Position numbers and translations under genes: made by a program
NCBI GenBank assembly: GCA_037013495.1
Contig: CM072808.1
Coordinates: 4,999,319-5,063,318 of the forward strand
Source of the DNA: Hippophae tibetana
Lineage: Eukaryota; Streptophyta; Magnoliopsida; Rosales; Elaeagnaceae
Length of the DNA: 64,000 nt
Reading direction: 5' to 3'
The notes under the pieces: model-generated
The model's input: only the letters and a program-made list of their open reading frames with translations
What the model was told of the DNA's origin: nothing
Databases searched by the model: none
Shown here: piece by piece, positions 1 through 11,201 of the stretch
Position numbering within the stretch: position 1 is the stretch's first letter
How the letters are laid out: the number at the start of each line of letters is the position of its first letter

Positions 1-1442
1 TTTTCATTTTACTTACTTTCGATTTAATTCAATAGAGCTATAAAGGAGATATTGGTGCCGACCTAGGGTTTTTTATTTATATTTTCAATCCATCTCTATT
101 ATTCAAAAAAAATAGAGAAGAGAAAAAGAAAGGGAATGTTGTTCTAATTTTCAAAAACAAAAACACATTTGGTAATATATGAGTTACAACTTTCAACGGA
201 GATAACTTTTGACTCGGGTTTCGAATGACTATTATAATATATCAAATCGAAGCTCGTATCAAATTACACAATATGCATTGGTCTCACAAGGAAAATCGTT
301 TTGTACCCAAATAATATCGTTTACATCATTTATTTAGTGTTTAATGTTTTTGACGCACCATTATTATTTTACTTACTTCCGGTTTAATTCAATAGAGCTA
401 TAAAGGAGATATTGGTGCTGACCTAGGCTTGTATATTTATATTTTCAATAAATCTCTATTAATTAAAAAAAATAAAGAAGAGAAAAAGAAAGGGAATGTT
501 GTTCAAATTTTCATTAACAAAAACACATTTTATAAATATGAGTTACAACTTTCAACGGAGATAATTTTGGACGTGGGTATCGAAACGACTATTATAATAT
601 ATCAAATAGAAGATCGTATAAAATTACATAATATGCATTGGGCTCGTTAGGAAAATCGTTTTTGTACCCAAATCACATCGTTTGCATCACTTATATAGTG
701 TTTAAAGTTTTTGACGCACCATTTTCATTTTACTTACTTTCGATTTAATTCAATAGAGCTATAAAAGAGATATTGGTGCCCACCTAGGGTATTTTATTTA
801 TATTTTCAATCCATCTCTATTATTCAAAAAAAATAGAGAAGAGAAAAAGAAAGGGAATGTTGTTCTAATTTTCAAAAACAAAAACACATTTGGTAATATA
901 TGAGTTACAACTTTCAACGGAGATAACTTTTGACTCGGGTTTCGAATGACTATTATAATATATCAAATCGAAGCTCGTATCAAATTACACAATATGCATT
1001 GGTCTCACAAGGAAAATCGTTTTGTACCCAAATAATATCGTTTACATCATTTATTTAGTGTTTAATGTTTTTGACGCACCATTATTATTTTACTTACTTC
1101 CGGTTTAATTCAATAGAGCTATAAAGGAGATATTGGTGCTGACCTAGGCTTGTATATTTATATTTTCAATAAATCTCTATTAATTAAAAAAAATAAAGAA
1201 GAGAAAAAGAAAGGGAATGTTGTTCAAATTTTCATTAACAAAAACACATTTTATAAATATGAGTTACAACTTTCAACGGAGATAATTTTGGACGTGGGTA
1301 TCGAAACGACTATTATAATATATCAAATAGAAGATCGTATAAAATTACATAATATGCATTGGGCTCGTTAGGAAAATCGTTTTTGTACCCAAATCACTTC
1401 GTTTGCATCACTTATATAGTGTTTAAAGTTTTTGACGCACCA
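1..1442 (+). repeat. nested dimer (A1-C) x2
   Basis: The A1-C pair at 1-721 is repeated at 722-1442 with a 721-bp period. Copies differ at few sites: GCCGACC with a T-run at the first A1 against GCCCACC with GGGTATTTTA at the second, and AAAGGAG against AAAAGAG. The same nested pair recurs in the second 8-mer copy at 2889-4330, so the dimer duplicated before the 8-mer did. Confidence 0.9.
361..721 (+). repeat. representative class-C monomer (rare divergent variant)
   Basis: Class C is the most divergent class in the window. It has ACCTAGGCTTG, TTCAATAAATCTC where others have CAATC, TAATTAAAAAAAATAAAG across the A-run, GGAGATAATTTTGGACG, CAAATAGAAGATCGTATAAAA, CATAATATGCATTGGGCTCG and TTTGCATC. 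I find it at 361, 1082, 3249, 3970, 49487, 51647, 52727 and 54881, so it is confined to the left 5 kb and to 49-55 kb. It changes one base of the right hairpin arm (AATAAAGA for AATAGAGA). The middle of the unit otherwise resembles family 2. Confidence 0.9.
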
Positions 1443-2888
1443 TTTTCATTTTACTTACTTGCGGTTTAATTCAATAGAGCTATAAAGGAGATATTGGTGG
1501 CAACCTAGGGTTGTTTATTTATATTTTCAATCAATCTCTATTATTCAAAAAAAAATAGAGAAGAGAAAAAGAAACGGAATGTTGTTCAAATTTTCAAAAA
1601 CAAGAACACATTTGGTAATATATAAGTTACAAATTTCAACCGAGATAACTTTTGACTCGGGTATCGAAATGACTATTATAATATATCAAATCAAAGCTCG
1701 TATCAAATTACACAATATGCATTGGTCTTACGAGGAAAATCGTTTTGTACCCATATAATATCATTTACATCACTTATATAGTGTTTAAAGTTTTTGACGC
1801 ACCATATTCATTTTACTTACTTCCGTTTAATTTAATAGAGCTATAAAGGAAATATTGGTGCCGACCTAGGGTTGTCTATTTATATTTTCAATCCATCTCT
1901 ATAATTCAAAAAAAAATAGAGAAGAGAAAAAGAAAGGGAATGTTGTTCAAATTTTCATTAACAAAAACACATTTTATAAATATGAGTTACAACTTTCAAC
2001 GGAGTTAACTTTGGCCCCGGGTATCGAAACCACTATTATAATATATCAAATATAAGATCATATCAAATTACACAATATGCATTGGGCTCATAAGGAAAAT
2101 TGTTTTTGTACCCAAATAACATCGTTTACATCACTTATATAGTGTTTAAAGTTTTTGACGCACCATTTTCATTTTACTTACTTCCGATTTAATTCAATAG
2201 AGCTATAAAGGAGATATTGGTGGCAACCTAGGGTTGTTTATTTATATTTTCAATCAATCTCTATTATTCAAAAAAAAATAGAGCAGAGAAAAAAAAGGGA
2301 ATGTTGTTCAAATTTTCAAAAACAAGAACACATTTGGTAATATATGAGTTACAACTTTCAACCGAGATAACTTTTGACCCGGGTATCGAAATTACTATTA
2401 TAATATATCAAATCAAAGCTCGTATCAAATTACACAATATGCCTTGGTCTCACGAGGAAAATCGTTTTGTACCCAAATAATATCGTTTACATCACTTATA
2501 TAGTGTTTAAAGTTTTTGACGCAACATTTTCATTTTACTTACTTCCGATTTATTTCAATAGAGCTATAAAGGAGATATTGGTTCCGACCTAGGGTTGTTT
2601 ATTTATATTTCAATCAATCTCTATTATTCAAAAAAAAAATAGAGAAGAGAAAAAGAAAGGGAATGATGTTCAAATTTTCAAAAACAAGAACACATTTGGT
2701 AATATATGAGTTACAAATTTCAACCGAGATAACTTTTGACTCGGGTATCGAAATGACTATTATAATATATCAAATCAAAGCTCGTATCAAATTACACAAT
2801 ATGCATTGGTCTTACGAGGAAAATCGTTTTGTACCCAAATAATATCATTTACATCACTTATATAGTGTTTAATGTTTTTGACGCACCA

Positions 2889-5414
2889 TTTTCATTTTAC
2901 TTACTTTCGATTTAATTCAATAGAGCTATAAAGGAGATATTGGTGCCGACCTAGGGTTTTTTATTTATATTTTCAATCCATCTCTATTATTCAAAAAAAA
3001 TAGAGAAGAGAAAAAGAAAGGGAATGTTGTTCTAATTTTCAAAAACAAAAACACATTTGGTAATATATGAGTTACAACTTTCAACGGAGATAACTTTTGA
3101 CTCGGGTTTCGAATGACTATTATAATATATCAAATCGAAGCTCGTATCAAATTACACAATATGCATTGGTCTCACAAGGAAAATCGTTTTGTACCCAAAT
3201 AATATCGTTTACATCATTTATTTAGTGTTTAATGTTTTTGACGCACCATTATTATTTTACTTACTTCCGGTTTAATTCAATAGAGCTATAAAGGAGATAT
3301 TGGTGCTGACCTAGGCTTGTATATTTATATTTTCAATAAATCTCTATTAATTAAAAAAAATAAAGAAGAGAAAAAGAAAGGGAATGTTGTTCAAATTTTC
3401 ATTAACAAAAACACATTTTATAAATATGAGTTACAACTTTCAACGGAGATAATTTTGGACGTGGGTATCGAAACGACTATTATAATATATCAAATAGAAG
3501 ATCGTATAAAATTACATAATATGCATTGGGCTCGTTAGGAAAATCGTTTTTGTACCCAAATCACATCGTTTGCATCACTTATATAGTGTTTAAAGTTTTT
3601 GACGCACCATTTTCATTTTACTTACTTTCGATTTAATTCAATAGAGCTATAAAGGAGATATTGGTGCCCACCTAGGGTATTTTATTTATATTTTCAATCC
3701 ATCTCTATTATTCAAAAAAAATAGAGAAGAGAAAAAGAAAGGGAATGTTGTTCTAATTTTCAAAAACAAAAACACATTTGGTAATATATGAGTTACAACT
3801 TTCAACGGAGATAACTTTTGACTCGGGTTTCGAATGACTATTATAATATATCAAATCGAAGCTCGTATCAAATTACACAATATGCATTGGTCTCACAAGG
3901 AAAATCGTTTTGTACCCAAATAATATCGTTTACATAATTTATTTAGTGTTTAATGTTTTTGACGCACCATTATTATTTTACTTACTTCCGGTTTAATTCA
4001 ATAGAGCTATAAAGGAGATATTGGTGCTGACCTAGGCTTGTATATTTATATTTTCAATCAATCTCTATTAATTAAAAAAAATAAAGAAGAGAAAAAGAAA
4101 GGGAATGTTGTTCAAATTTTCATTAACAAAAACACATTTTATAAATATGAGTTACAACTTTCAACGGAGATAATTTTGGACGTGGGTATCGAAACGACTA
4201 TTATAATATATCAAATAGAAGATCGTATAAAATTACATAATATGCATTGGGCTCGTTAGGAAAATCGTTTTTGTACCCAAATCACATCGTTTGCATCACT
4301 TATATAGTGTTTAAAGTTTTTGACGCACCATTTTCATTTTACTTACTTGCGGTTTAATTCAATAGAGCTATAAAGGAGATATTGGTGGCAACCTAGGGTT
4401 GTTTATTTATATTTTCAATCAATCTCTATTATTCAAAAAAAAATAGAGAAGAGAAAAAGAAACGGAATGTTGTTCAAATTTTCAAAAACAAGAACACATT
4501 TGGTAATATATAAGTTACAAATTTCAACCGAGATAACTTTTGACTCGGGTATCGAAATGACTATTATAATATATCAAATCAAAGCTCGTATCAAATTACA
4601 CAATATGCATTGGTCTTACGAGGAAAATCGTTTTGTACCCATATAATATCATTTACATCACTTATATAGTGTTTAAAGTTTTTGACGCACCATATTCATT
4701 TTACTTACTTCCGTTTAATTTAATAGAGCTATAAAGGAAATATTGGTGCCGACCTAGGGTTGTCTATTTATATTTTCAATCCATCTCTATAATTCAAAAA
4801 AAAATAGAGAAGAGAAAAAGAAAGGGAATGTTGTTCAAATTTTCATTAACAAAAACACATTTTATAAATATGAGTTACAACTTTCAACGGAGTTAACTTT
4901 GGCCCCGGGTATCGAAACCACTATTATAATATATCAAATATAAGATCATATCAAATTACACAATATGCATTGGGCTCATAAGGAAAATTGTTTTTGTACC
5001 CAAATAACATCGTTTACATCACTTATATAGTGTTTAAAGTTTTTGACGCACCATTTTCATTTTACTTACTTCCGATTTAATTCAATAGAGCTATAAAGGA
5101 GATATTGGTGGCAACCTAGGGTTGTTTATTTATATTTTCAATCAATCTCTATTATTCAAAAAAAAAATAGAGCAGAGAAAAAAAGGGAATGTTGTTCAAA
5201 TTTTCAAAAACAAGAACACATTTGGTAATATATGAGTTACAACTTTCAACCGAGATAACTTTTGACCCGGGTATCGAAATTACTATTATAATATATCAAA
5301 TCAAAGCTCGTATCAAATTACACAATATGCCTTGGTCTCCCGAGGAAAATCGTTTTGTACCCTAATAATATCGTTTACATCACTTATATAGTGTTTAAAA
5401 TTTTTGACGTACCA
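2889..5414 (+). repeat. 8-mer higher-order repeat, copy 2 (seven monomers)
   Basis: Monomers at 2889, 3249, 3610, 3970, 4331, 4693 and 5054 match the first seven of copy 1 at a 2888-bp offset. I see only a handful of differences over about 2.4 kb, for example AATCAATC for AATAAATC at 4057, ACATAATTT for ACATCATTT at 3935, and a change in A-run length near 5160. The eighth monomer is not the copy-1 eighth. Inside the monomer starting at 5054 the right third switches to a different type (CTCCCGAGG, TACCCTAATAAT, TTTTTGACGTACC), so the repeat breaks off near 5300. Confidence 0.9.
5160..5336. other. recombination junction inside a monomer
   Basis: Left of this interval the monomer matches 2166-2526 (8-mer register). 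Right of it, it matches the monomer at 9393, with CTCCCGAGG, TACCCTAATAAT and GACGTACC, and the following monomer at 5415 matches 11202. The two parental types are identical between the flanking diagnostic sites, so the breakpoint cannot be placed more finely by eye. Confidence 0.75.
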
Positions 5415-8400
5415 TTTTCATTTTACTTACTTCCGGTTTAATTCAATAGAGCTATAAAAGAGATATTGGTGCCGACCTAGGGTTGTTTATTTATATTTTC
5501 AATCAATCTCTATTATTAAAAAAAAATAGAGAAGAGAAAAAGAAAGGGAATGTTGTTCAAATTTTCAAAAACAAGAACACATTTGGTAATATATGAGTTA
5601 CAACTTTCAACCGAGATAACTTTTGACTCGGGTATTGAAATAACTATTATAATATATCAAATCAATGCTCTTATCAAATTGCACAATATGCATTGGTCTC
5701 ACGAGAAAAAATCGTTTTGTACCCAAAAATATCATTTACATCACTTATATAGTGTTTAAAGTTTTTGACGCACCATTTTCATTTTACTTACTTCCGATTT
5801 AATTCTATAGAGCTATAAAGGAGATATTGGTTCCGACCTAGGGTTGTTTATTTATATTTTCAATCAATCTCTATTATTCAAAAAAAAAATAGAGAAGAGA
5901 AAAAGAAAGGGAATGTTATTCAAATTTTCAAAAACAAGAAAACATTTGGTAATATATGAGTTACAACTTTCAACCGAGATAACTTTTGACTCGGGTATCG
6001 AAATGACTATTATAATATATCAAATCGAAGATCGTATCAAATTACACAATATGCCTTGGTCTCACGAGGAAAATCGTTTTGTACCCATATAATATCGTTT
6101 ACATCACTTATATAGTGTTTAAAGTTTTTGACGCACCATTTTCATTTTACTTACTTCCGGTTTAATTCAATATAGCTATAAAGGAGATATTGGTGCAGAC
6201 ATAGGGTTGTTTATTTATATTTTCAATCAATCTCTATTATTCAAAAAAAAATAGAGAAGAGAAAAAGAAAGGGAATGTTGTTCAAATTTTCAAAAACAAG
6301 AACACATTTGGTAATATATGAGTTACAAATTTCAACCGAGATAACTTTGGACCCGGGTATCGAAATGACTATTATAATATATCAAATATAAGATCATATC
6401 AAATTACACAATATGCATTGGGCTCATAAGGAAAATCGTTTTTGTACCCAAATAACATCGTTTACATCACTTATATAGTGTTTAAAGTTTTTGACGCACC
6501 ATTTTCATTTTACTTACTTGCGGTTTAATTCAATGGAGCTATAAAGGAGATATTGGTTGCAACCTAGGGTTGTTTATTTATATTTTCAATCAATCTCTAT
6601 TATTCAAAAAAAAATAGAGAAGAGAAAAAGAAAGGGAATGTTGTTCAAATTTTCAAAAACAAGAACACATTTGGTAATATATGAGTTACAAATTTCAACA
6701 GAGATAACTTTTGACTCGGGTATCGAAACGACTATTATAATATATCAAATATAAGATCATATCAAATTACACAATATGCATTGGGATCATAAGGAAAATC
6801 GTTTTTGTACCCAAATAACATCGTTTGCATCACTTATATAGTGTTTAAAGTTTTTGACGCACCATTTTACTTAATTCCGGTTTAATTCAATGGAACTATA
6901 AAGGAGATATTGGTGCCGACCTAGGGTTGTTTATTTATATTTTCATTCAATCTCTATTATTCAAAAAAAAATAGAGCAGAGAAAAAGAAAGGGAATGTTG
7001 TTCAAATTTTCAAAAACAAGAACACATTTGGTAATATATGAGTTACAACTTTCAACCGAGATAACTTTTGACTCGGGTATCGAAATGACTATTATAATAT
7101 ATCAAATCGAAGGTCGTATCAAATTACACAATATGCATTGGTCTAACGAGGAAAATCGTTTTGTACCCAAATAATATCGTTTACATCACTTATATAGTGT
7201 TTAAAGTTTTTGACGCACCATTTTCATTTTACTTACTTCCGGTTTAATCCAATAGAGCTGTAAAGGAGATATTGGTGCCGACCTAGGGTTGTTTATTTAT
7301 ATTTTCAATCAATCTCTATTATTCAAAAAAAAATAGAGAAGAGAAAAAAAAGGGAATGTTGTTCAAATTTTCAAAAACAAGAACACATTTGGTAATATAT
7401 GAGTTACAACTTTCATCCGAGATAACTTTTGACTCGGGTATCGAAATTACTATTATAATATATCAAATCAAAGCTCGTATCAAATTACACAATATGCCTT
7501 GGTCTCACGAGGAAAATCGTTTTGTACCCTAATAATATCGTTTACATCACTTATATAGTGTTTAAAATTTTTGACGCACCATTTTCATTTTACTTACTTC
7601 CGGTTTAATTCAATAGAGCTATAAAGGAGATATTGGTGCCGACCTAGGGTTGTTTATTTATATTTTCAATCAATCTCTATTATTCAAAAAAAAAATAGAG
7701 AAGAGAAAAAGAAAGGGAATGTTGTTCAAATTTTCAAAAACAAGAACACATTTGGTAATATATGAGTTACAACTTTCAACCGAGATAACTTTTGACTCGG
7801 GTATTGAAATGACTATTATAATATATCAAATCAAAGCTCTTATCAAATTGCACAATATGCATTGGTCTCACCAGAAAAAATCGTTTTGTACCCAAATAAT
7901 ATCATTTACATCACTTATATAGTGTTTAAATTTTTTAACGCACCATTTTCATTTTACTTACTTCCGATTTAATTCAATAGAGCTATAAGGGAGATATTGA
8001 TTATGACCTAGGGTTGTTTATTTATATTTTCAATCAATCTCTATTATTCAAAAAAAAATAGAGAAGAGAAAAAGAAAGGGAATGTTGTTCAAATTTTCAT
8101 TAACAAAAACACATTTTATAAATATGAGTTACAACTTTCAACGGAGATAACTTTGGACCCGGGTATCAAAACGACTATTATAATATATCAAATATAAGAT
8201 CATATCAAATTATACAATATGCATTGGGCTCGTAAGGAAAATCGTTTTTGTACCCAAATAACATCGTTTACATCACTTATATAGTGTTTAAAGTTTTTGA
8301 CGCACCATTTTCATTTTACTTACTTCCGATTTAATTCAATAGAGCTATAAAGGAGATATTGGTTCCGACCTAGGGTTGTTTATTTATATTTTCAATCAAT

Positions 8401-9392
8401 CTCTATTATTCAAAAAAAAATAGAGAAGAGAAAAAGAAACGGAATGTTGTTCAAATTTTCATTAACAAAAACACATTTTATAAATATGAGTTACAACTTT
8501 CAACGGAGATAACTTTGGACCCGGGTTTCGAAACGACTATTATAATATATCAAATATAAGATCATATCAAATTACACAATATGCATTGGGCTCGTAAGGA
8601 AAATCGTTTTTTTACCCAAATGACATCGTTTACATCACTTATATAGTGTTTAAAGTTTTTGACGCACCATTTTCATTTTACTTACTTCCGATTTAATTCA
8701 ATAGAGCTATAAAGGAGATATTGGTTCCGACCTAGGGTTGTTTATTTATATTTTCAATCAATCTCTATTATTAAAAAAAAATAGAGAAGAGAAAAAGAAA
8801 GGGAATGTTGTTCAAATTTTCATTAACAAAAACACATTTTATAAATATGAGTTACAACTTTCAACGGAGTTAACTTTGGACCCGGGTATCGAAACGACTA
8901 TTATAATATATCAAATATAAGATCATATCAAATTACACAATATGCATTGGGCTCGTAAGGAAAATCGTTTTTGTACCCAAATAACATCGTTTACATCACT
9001 TATATAGTGTTTAAAGTTTTTGACGCACCATTTTCAGTTTACTTACTTCCGATTTAATTCAATAGAGCTATAAAGAAGATATTGGTTCCGACCTAGGGTT
9101 GTTTATTTATATTTTCAATCAATCTCTATTATTCAAAAAAAAATAGAGAAGAGAAAAAGAAAGGGAATGTTGTTCAAATTTTCATTAACAAAAACACATT
9201 TTATAAATATGAGTTACAACTTTCAACGGAGATAACTTTGGACCCGGGTTTCGAAACGACTATTATAATATATCAAATATAAGATCATATCAAATTACAC
9301 AATATGCATTGGGCTCGTAAGGAAAATCGTTTTTGTACCCAAATGACATCGTTTACATCACTTATATAGTGTTTAAAGTTTTTGACGCACCA
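5415..9392 (+). repeat. 16-monomer-offset duplication, copy 1
   Basis: Monomers start at 5415, 5776, 6139, 6502, 6865, 7221, 7582, 7946, 8308, 8670 and 9031. The series matches 11202-14820 at offsets of 5785-5788 bp up to 8308. At the 9031 monomer, marked by TTTTCAGTTT and AAAGAAGAT, the offset becomes 5427 bp, so this copy has one monomer more. Rare shared markers include the 6-bp-deleted monomer with GGAACTATAAA and TTTTCATTCAATC (6865/12650), AATCCAATAGAGCTG (7245/13032) and TAAGGGAGATATTGATTATG (7987/13774). Confidence 0.9.
6241..6348. other. probable gene-conversion tract in a class-y monomer
   Basis: The monomer at 6139 and its duplicate at 11926 share the class-y start (AATATAGC, GCAGACATAGG) and the family-2 end (AAATATAAGATCATATC, GGCTCATAAGG). 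Between them, copy 1 carries family-1 sequence: ATTCAAAAA, AAAAACAAGAACACATTTGG and ACAAATTTCAACCGAG. Copy 2 carries family-2 sequence: ATTAACAAAAACAAATTTTA and CAACGGAG. A block replacement of roughly 100 bp explains this better than many point changes. Later class-y units are family 2 here, so copy 1 is the likely recipient. Confidence 0.75.
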
Positions 9393-11201
9393 TTTTCATT
9401 TTACTTACTTCCGATTTAATTCAATAGAGCTATAAAGGAGATATTGGTGGCAACCTAGGGTTGTTTATTTATATTTTCAATCAATCTCTATTATTCAAAA
9501 AAAAAATAGAGCAGAGAAAAAAAAGGGAATGTTGTTCAAATTTTCAAAAACAAGAACACATTTGGTAATATATGAGTTACAACTTTCAACCGAGATAACT
9601 TTTGACCCGGGTATCGAAATTACTATTATAATATATCAAATCAAAGCACGTATCAAATTACACAATATGCCTTGGTCTCCCGAGGAAAATCGTTTTGTAC
9701 CCTAATAATATCGTTTACATCACTTATATAGTGTTTAAAATTTTTGACGTACCATTTTCATTTTACTTACTTCCGGTTTAATTCAATAGAGCTATAAAAG
9801 AGATATTGGTGCCGACCTAGGGTTGTTTATTTATATTTTCAATCAATCTCTATTATTAAAAAAAAATAGAGAAGAGAAAAAGAAAGGGAATGTTGTTCAA
9901 ATTTTCAAAAACAAGAACACATTTGGTAATATATGAGTTACAACTTTCAACCGAGATAACTTTTGACCCGGGTATCGAAATTACTATTATAATATATCAA
10001 ATCAAAGCTCGTATCAAATTACACAATATGCCTTGGTCTCCCAAGGAAAATCGTTTTGTACCCTAATAATATCGTTTACATCACTTATATAGTGTTTAAA
10101 ATTTTTGACGTACCATTTTCATTTTACTTACTTCCGGTTTAATTCAATAGAGCTATAAAAGAGATATTGGTGCCGACCTAGGGTTGTTTATTTATATTTT
10201 CAATCAATCTCTATTATTAAAAAAAAATAGAGAAGAGAAAAAGAAAGGGAATGTTGTTCAAATTTTCAAAAACAAGAACACATTTGGTAATATATGAGTT
10301 ACAACTTTCAACCGAGATAACTTTTGACTCGGGTATAGAAATGACTATTATAATATATCAAATCAAAGCTCTTATCAAATTGCACAATATGCATTGGTCT
10401 CACGAGAAAAAATCGTTTTGTACCCAAAAATATCATTTACATCACTTATATAGTGTTTAAAGTTTTTGACGCACCATTTTCATTTTACTTACTTCCGATT
10501 GAATTCAATAGAGCTATAAAGGAGATATTGGTTCCGACCTAGGGTTGTTTATTTATATTTTCAATCAATCTCTATTATTCAAAAAAAAAATAGAGAAGAG
10601 AAAAAGAAAGGGAATGTTGTTCAAATTTTCATTAACAAAAACACATTTTATAAATATGAGTTACAACTTTCAACGGAGATAACTTTGGACCCGGGTTTCG
10701 AAACGACTATTATAATATATCAAATATAAGATCATATCAAATTACACAATATGCATTGGGCTCGTAAGGAAAATCGTTTTTGTACCCAAATGACATCGTT
10801 TACATCACTTATATAGTGTTTAAAGTTTTTGACGCACCATTTTCATTTTACTTACTTCCGATTTAATTCAATAGAGCTATAAAGGAGATATTGGTGGCAA
10901 CCTAGGGTTGTTTATTTATATTTTCAATCAATCTCTATTATTCAAAAAAAAAATAGAGCAGAGAAAAAAAAGGGAATGTTGTTCAAATTTTCAAAAACAA
11001 GAACACATTTGGTAATATATGAGTTACAACTTTCAACCGAGATAACTTTTGACCCGGGTATCGAAATTACTATTATAATATATCAAATCAAAGCTCGTAT
11101 CAAATTACACAATATGCCTTGGTCTCCCAAGGAAAATCGTTTTGTACCCTAATAATATCGTTTACATCACTTATATAGTGTTTAAAATTTTTGACGTACC
11201 A
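9393..11201 (+). repeat. bridge of hybrid monomers between the two 16-mer copies
   Basis: Monomers start at 9393, 9755, 10116, 10477 and 10840. 9393 and 10840 are the same GGTGGCAAC/GCAGAG type. 10116 matches 11202 and 5415 (AAAAGAGAT, CTCTTATC, CGAGAAAAAATCG). 9755 has the left part of 10116 but the right part of 9393 (GACCCGGG, CAAAGCTCG, CTCCCAAGG). 10477 starts like 11563 (CCGATTGAATTC) but ends like 9031 (GGGTTTCG, AAATGACATCG). These look like products of repeated unequal exchange. Confidence 0.8.

Larger units (their letters stand above)
1..2888 (+). repeat. 8-mer higher-order repeat, copy 1
   Basis: Eight monomers start at 1, 361, 722, 1082, 1443, 1805, 2166 and 2527. Order: A1, C, A1, C, family 1 (GGTGGCAAC), family 2 (GTCTATTT), family 1 with GCAGAG, family 1 with GATGTTCAAA. 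A1 is a family-1 variant with CCATCTC, GTTCTAATTTTC, a one-base deletion giving TTTCGAATGAC, and CATTTATTTAGTG. The next copy starts exactly 2888 bp further on. The left edge of the array lies outside the window. Confidence 0.93.
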
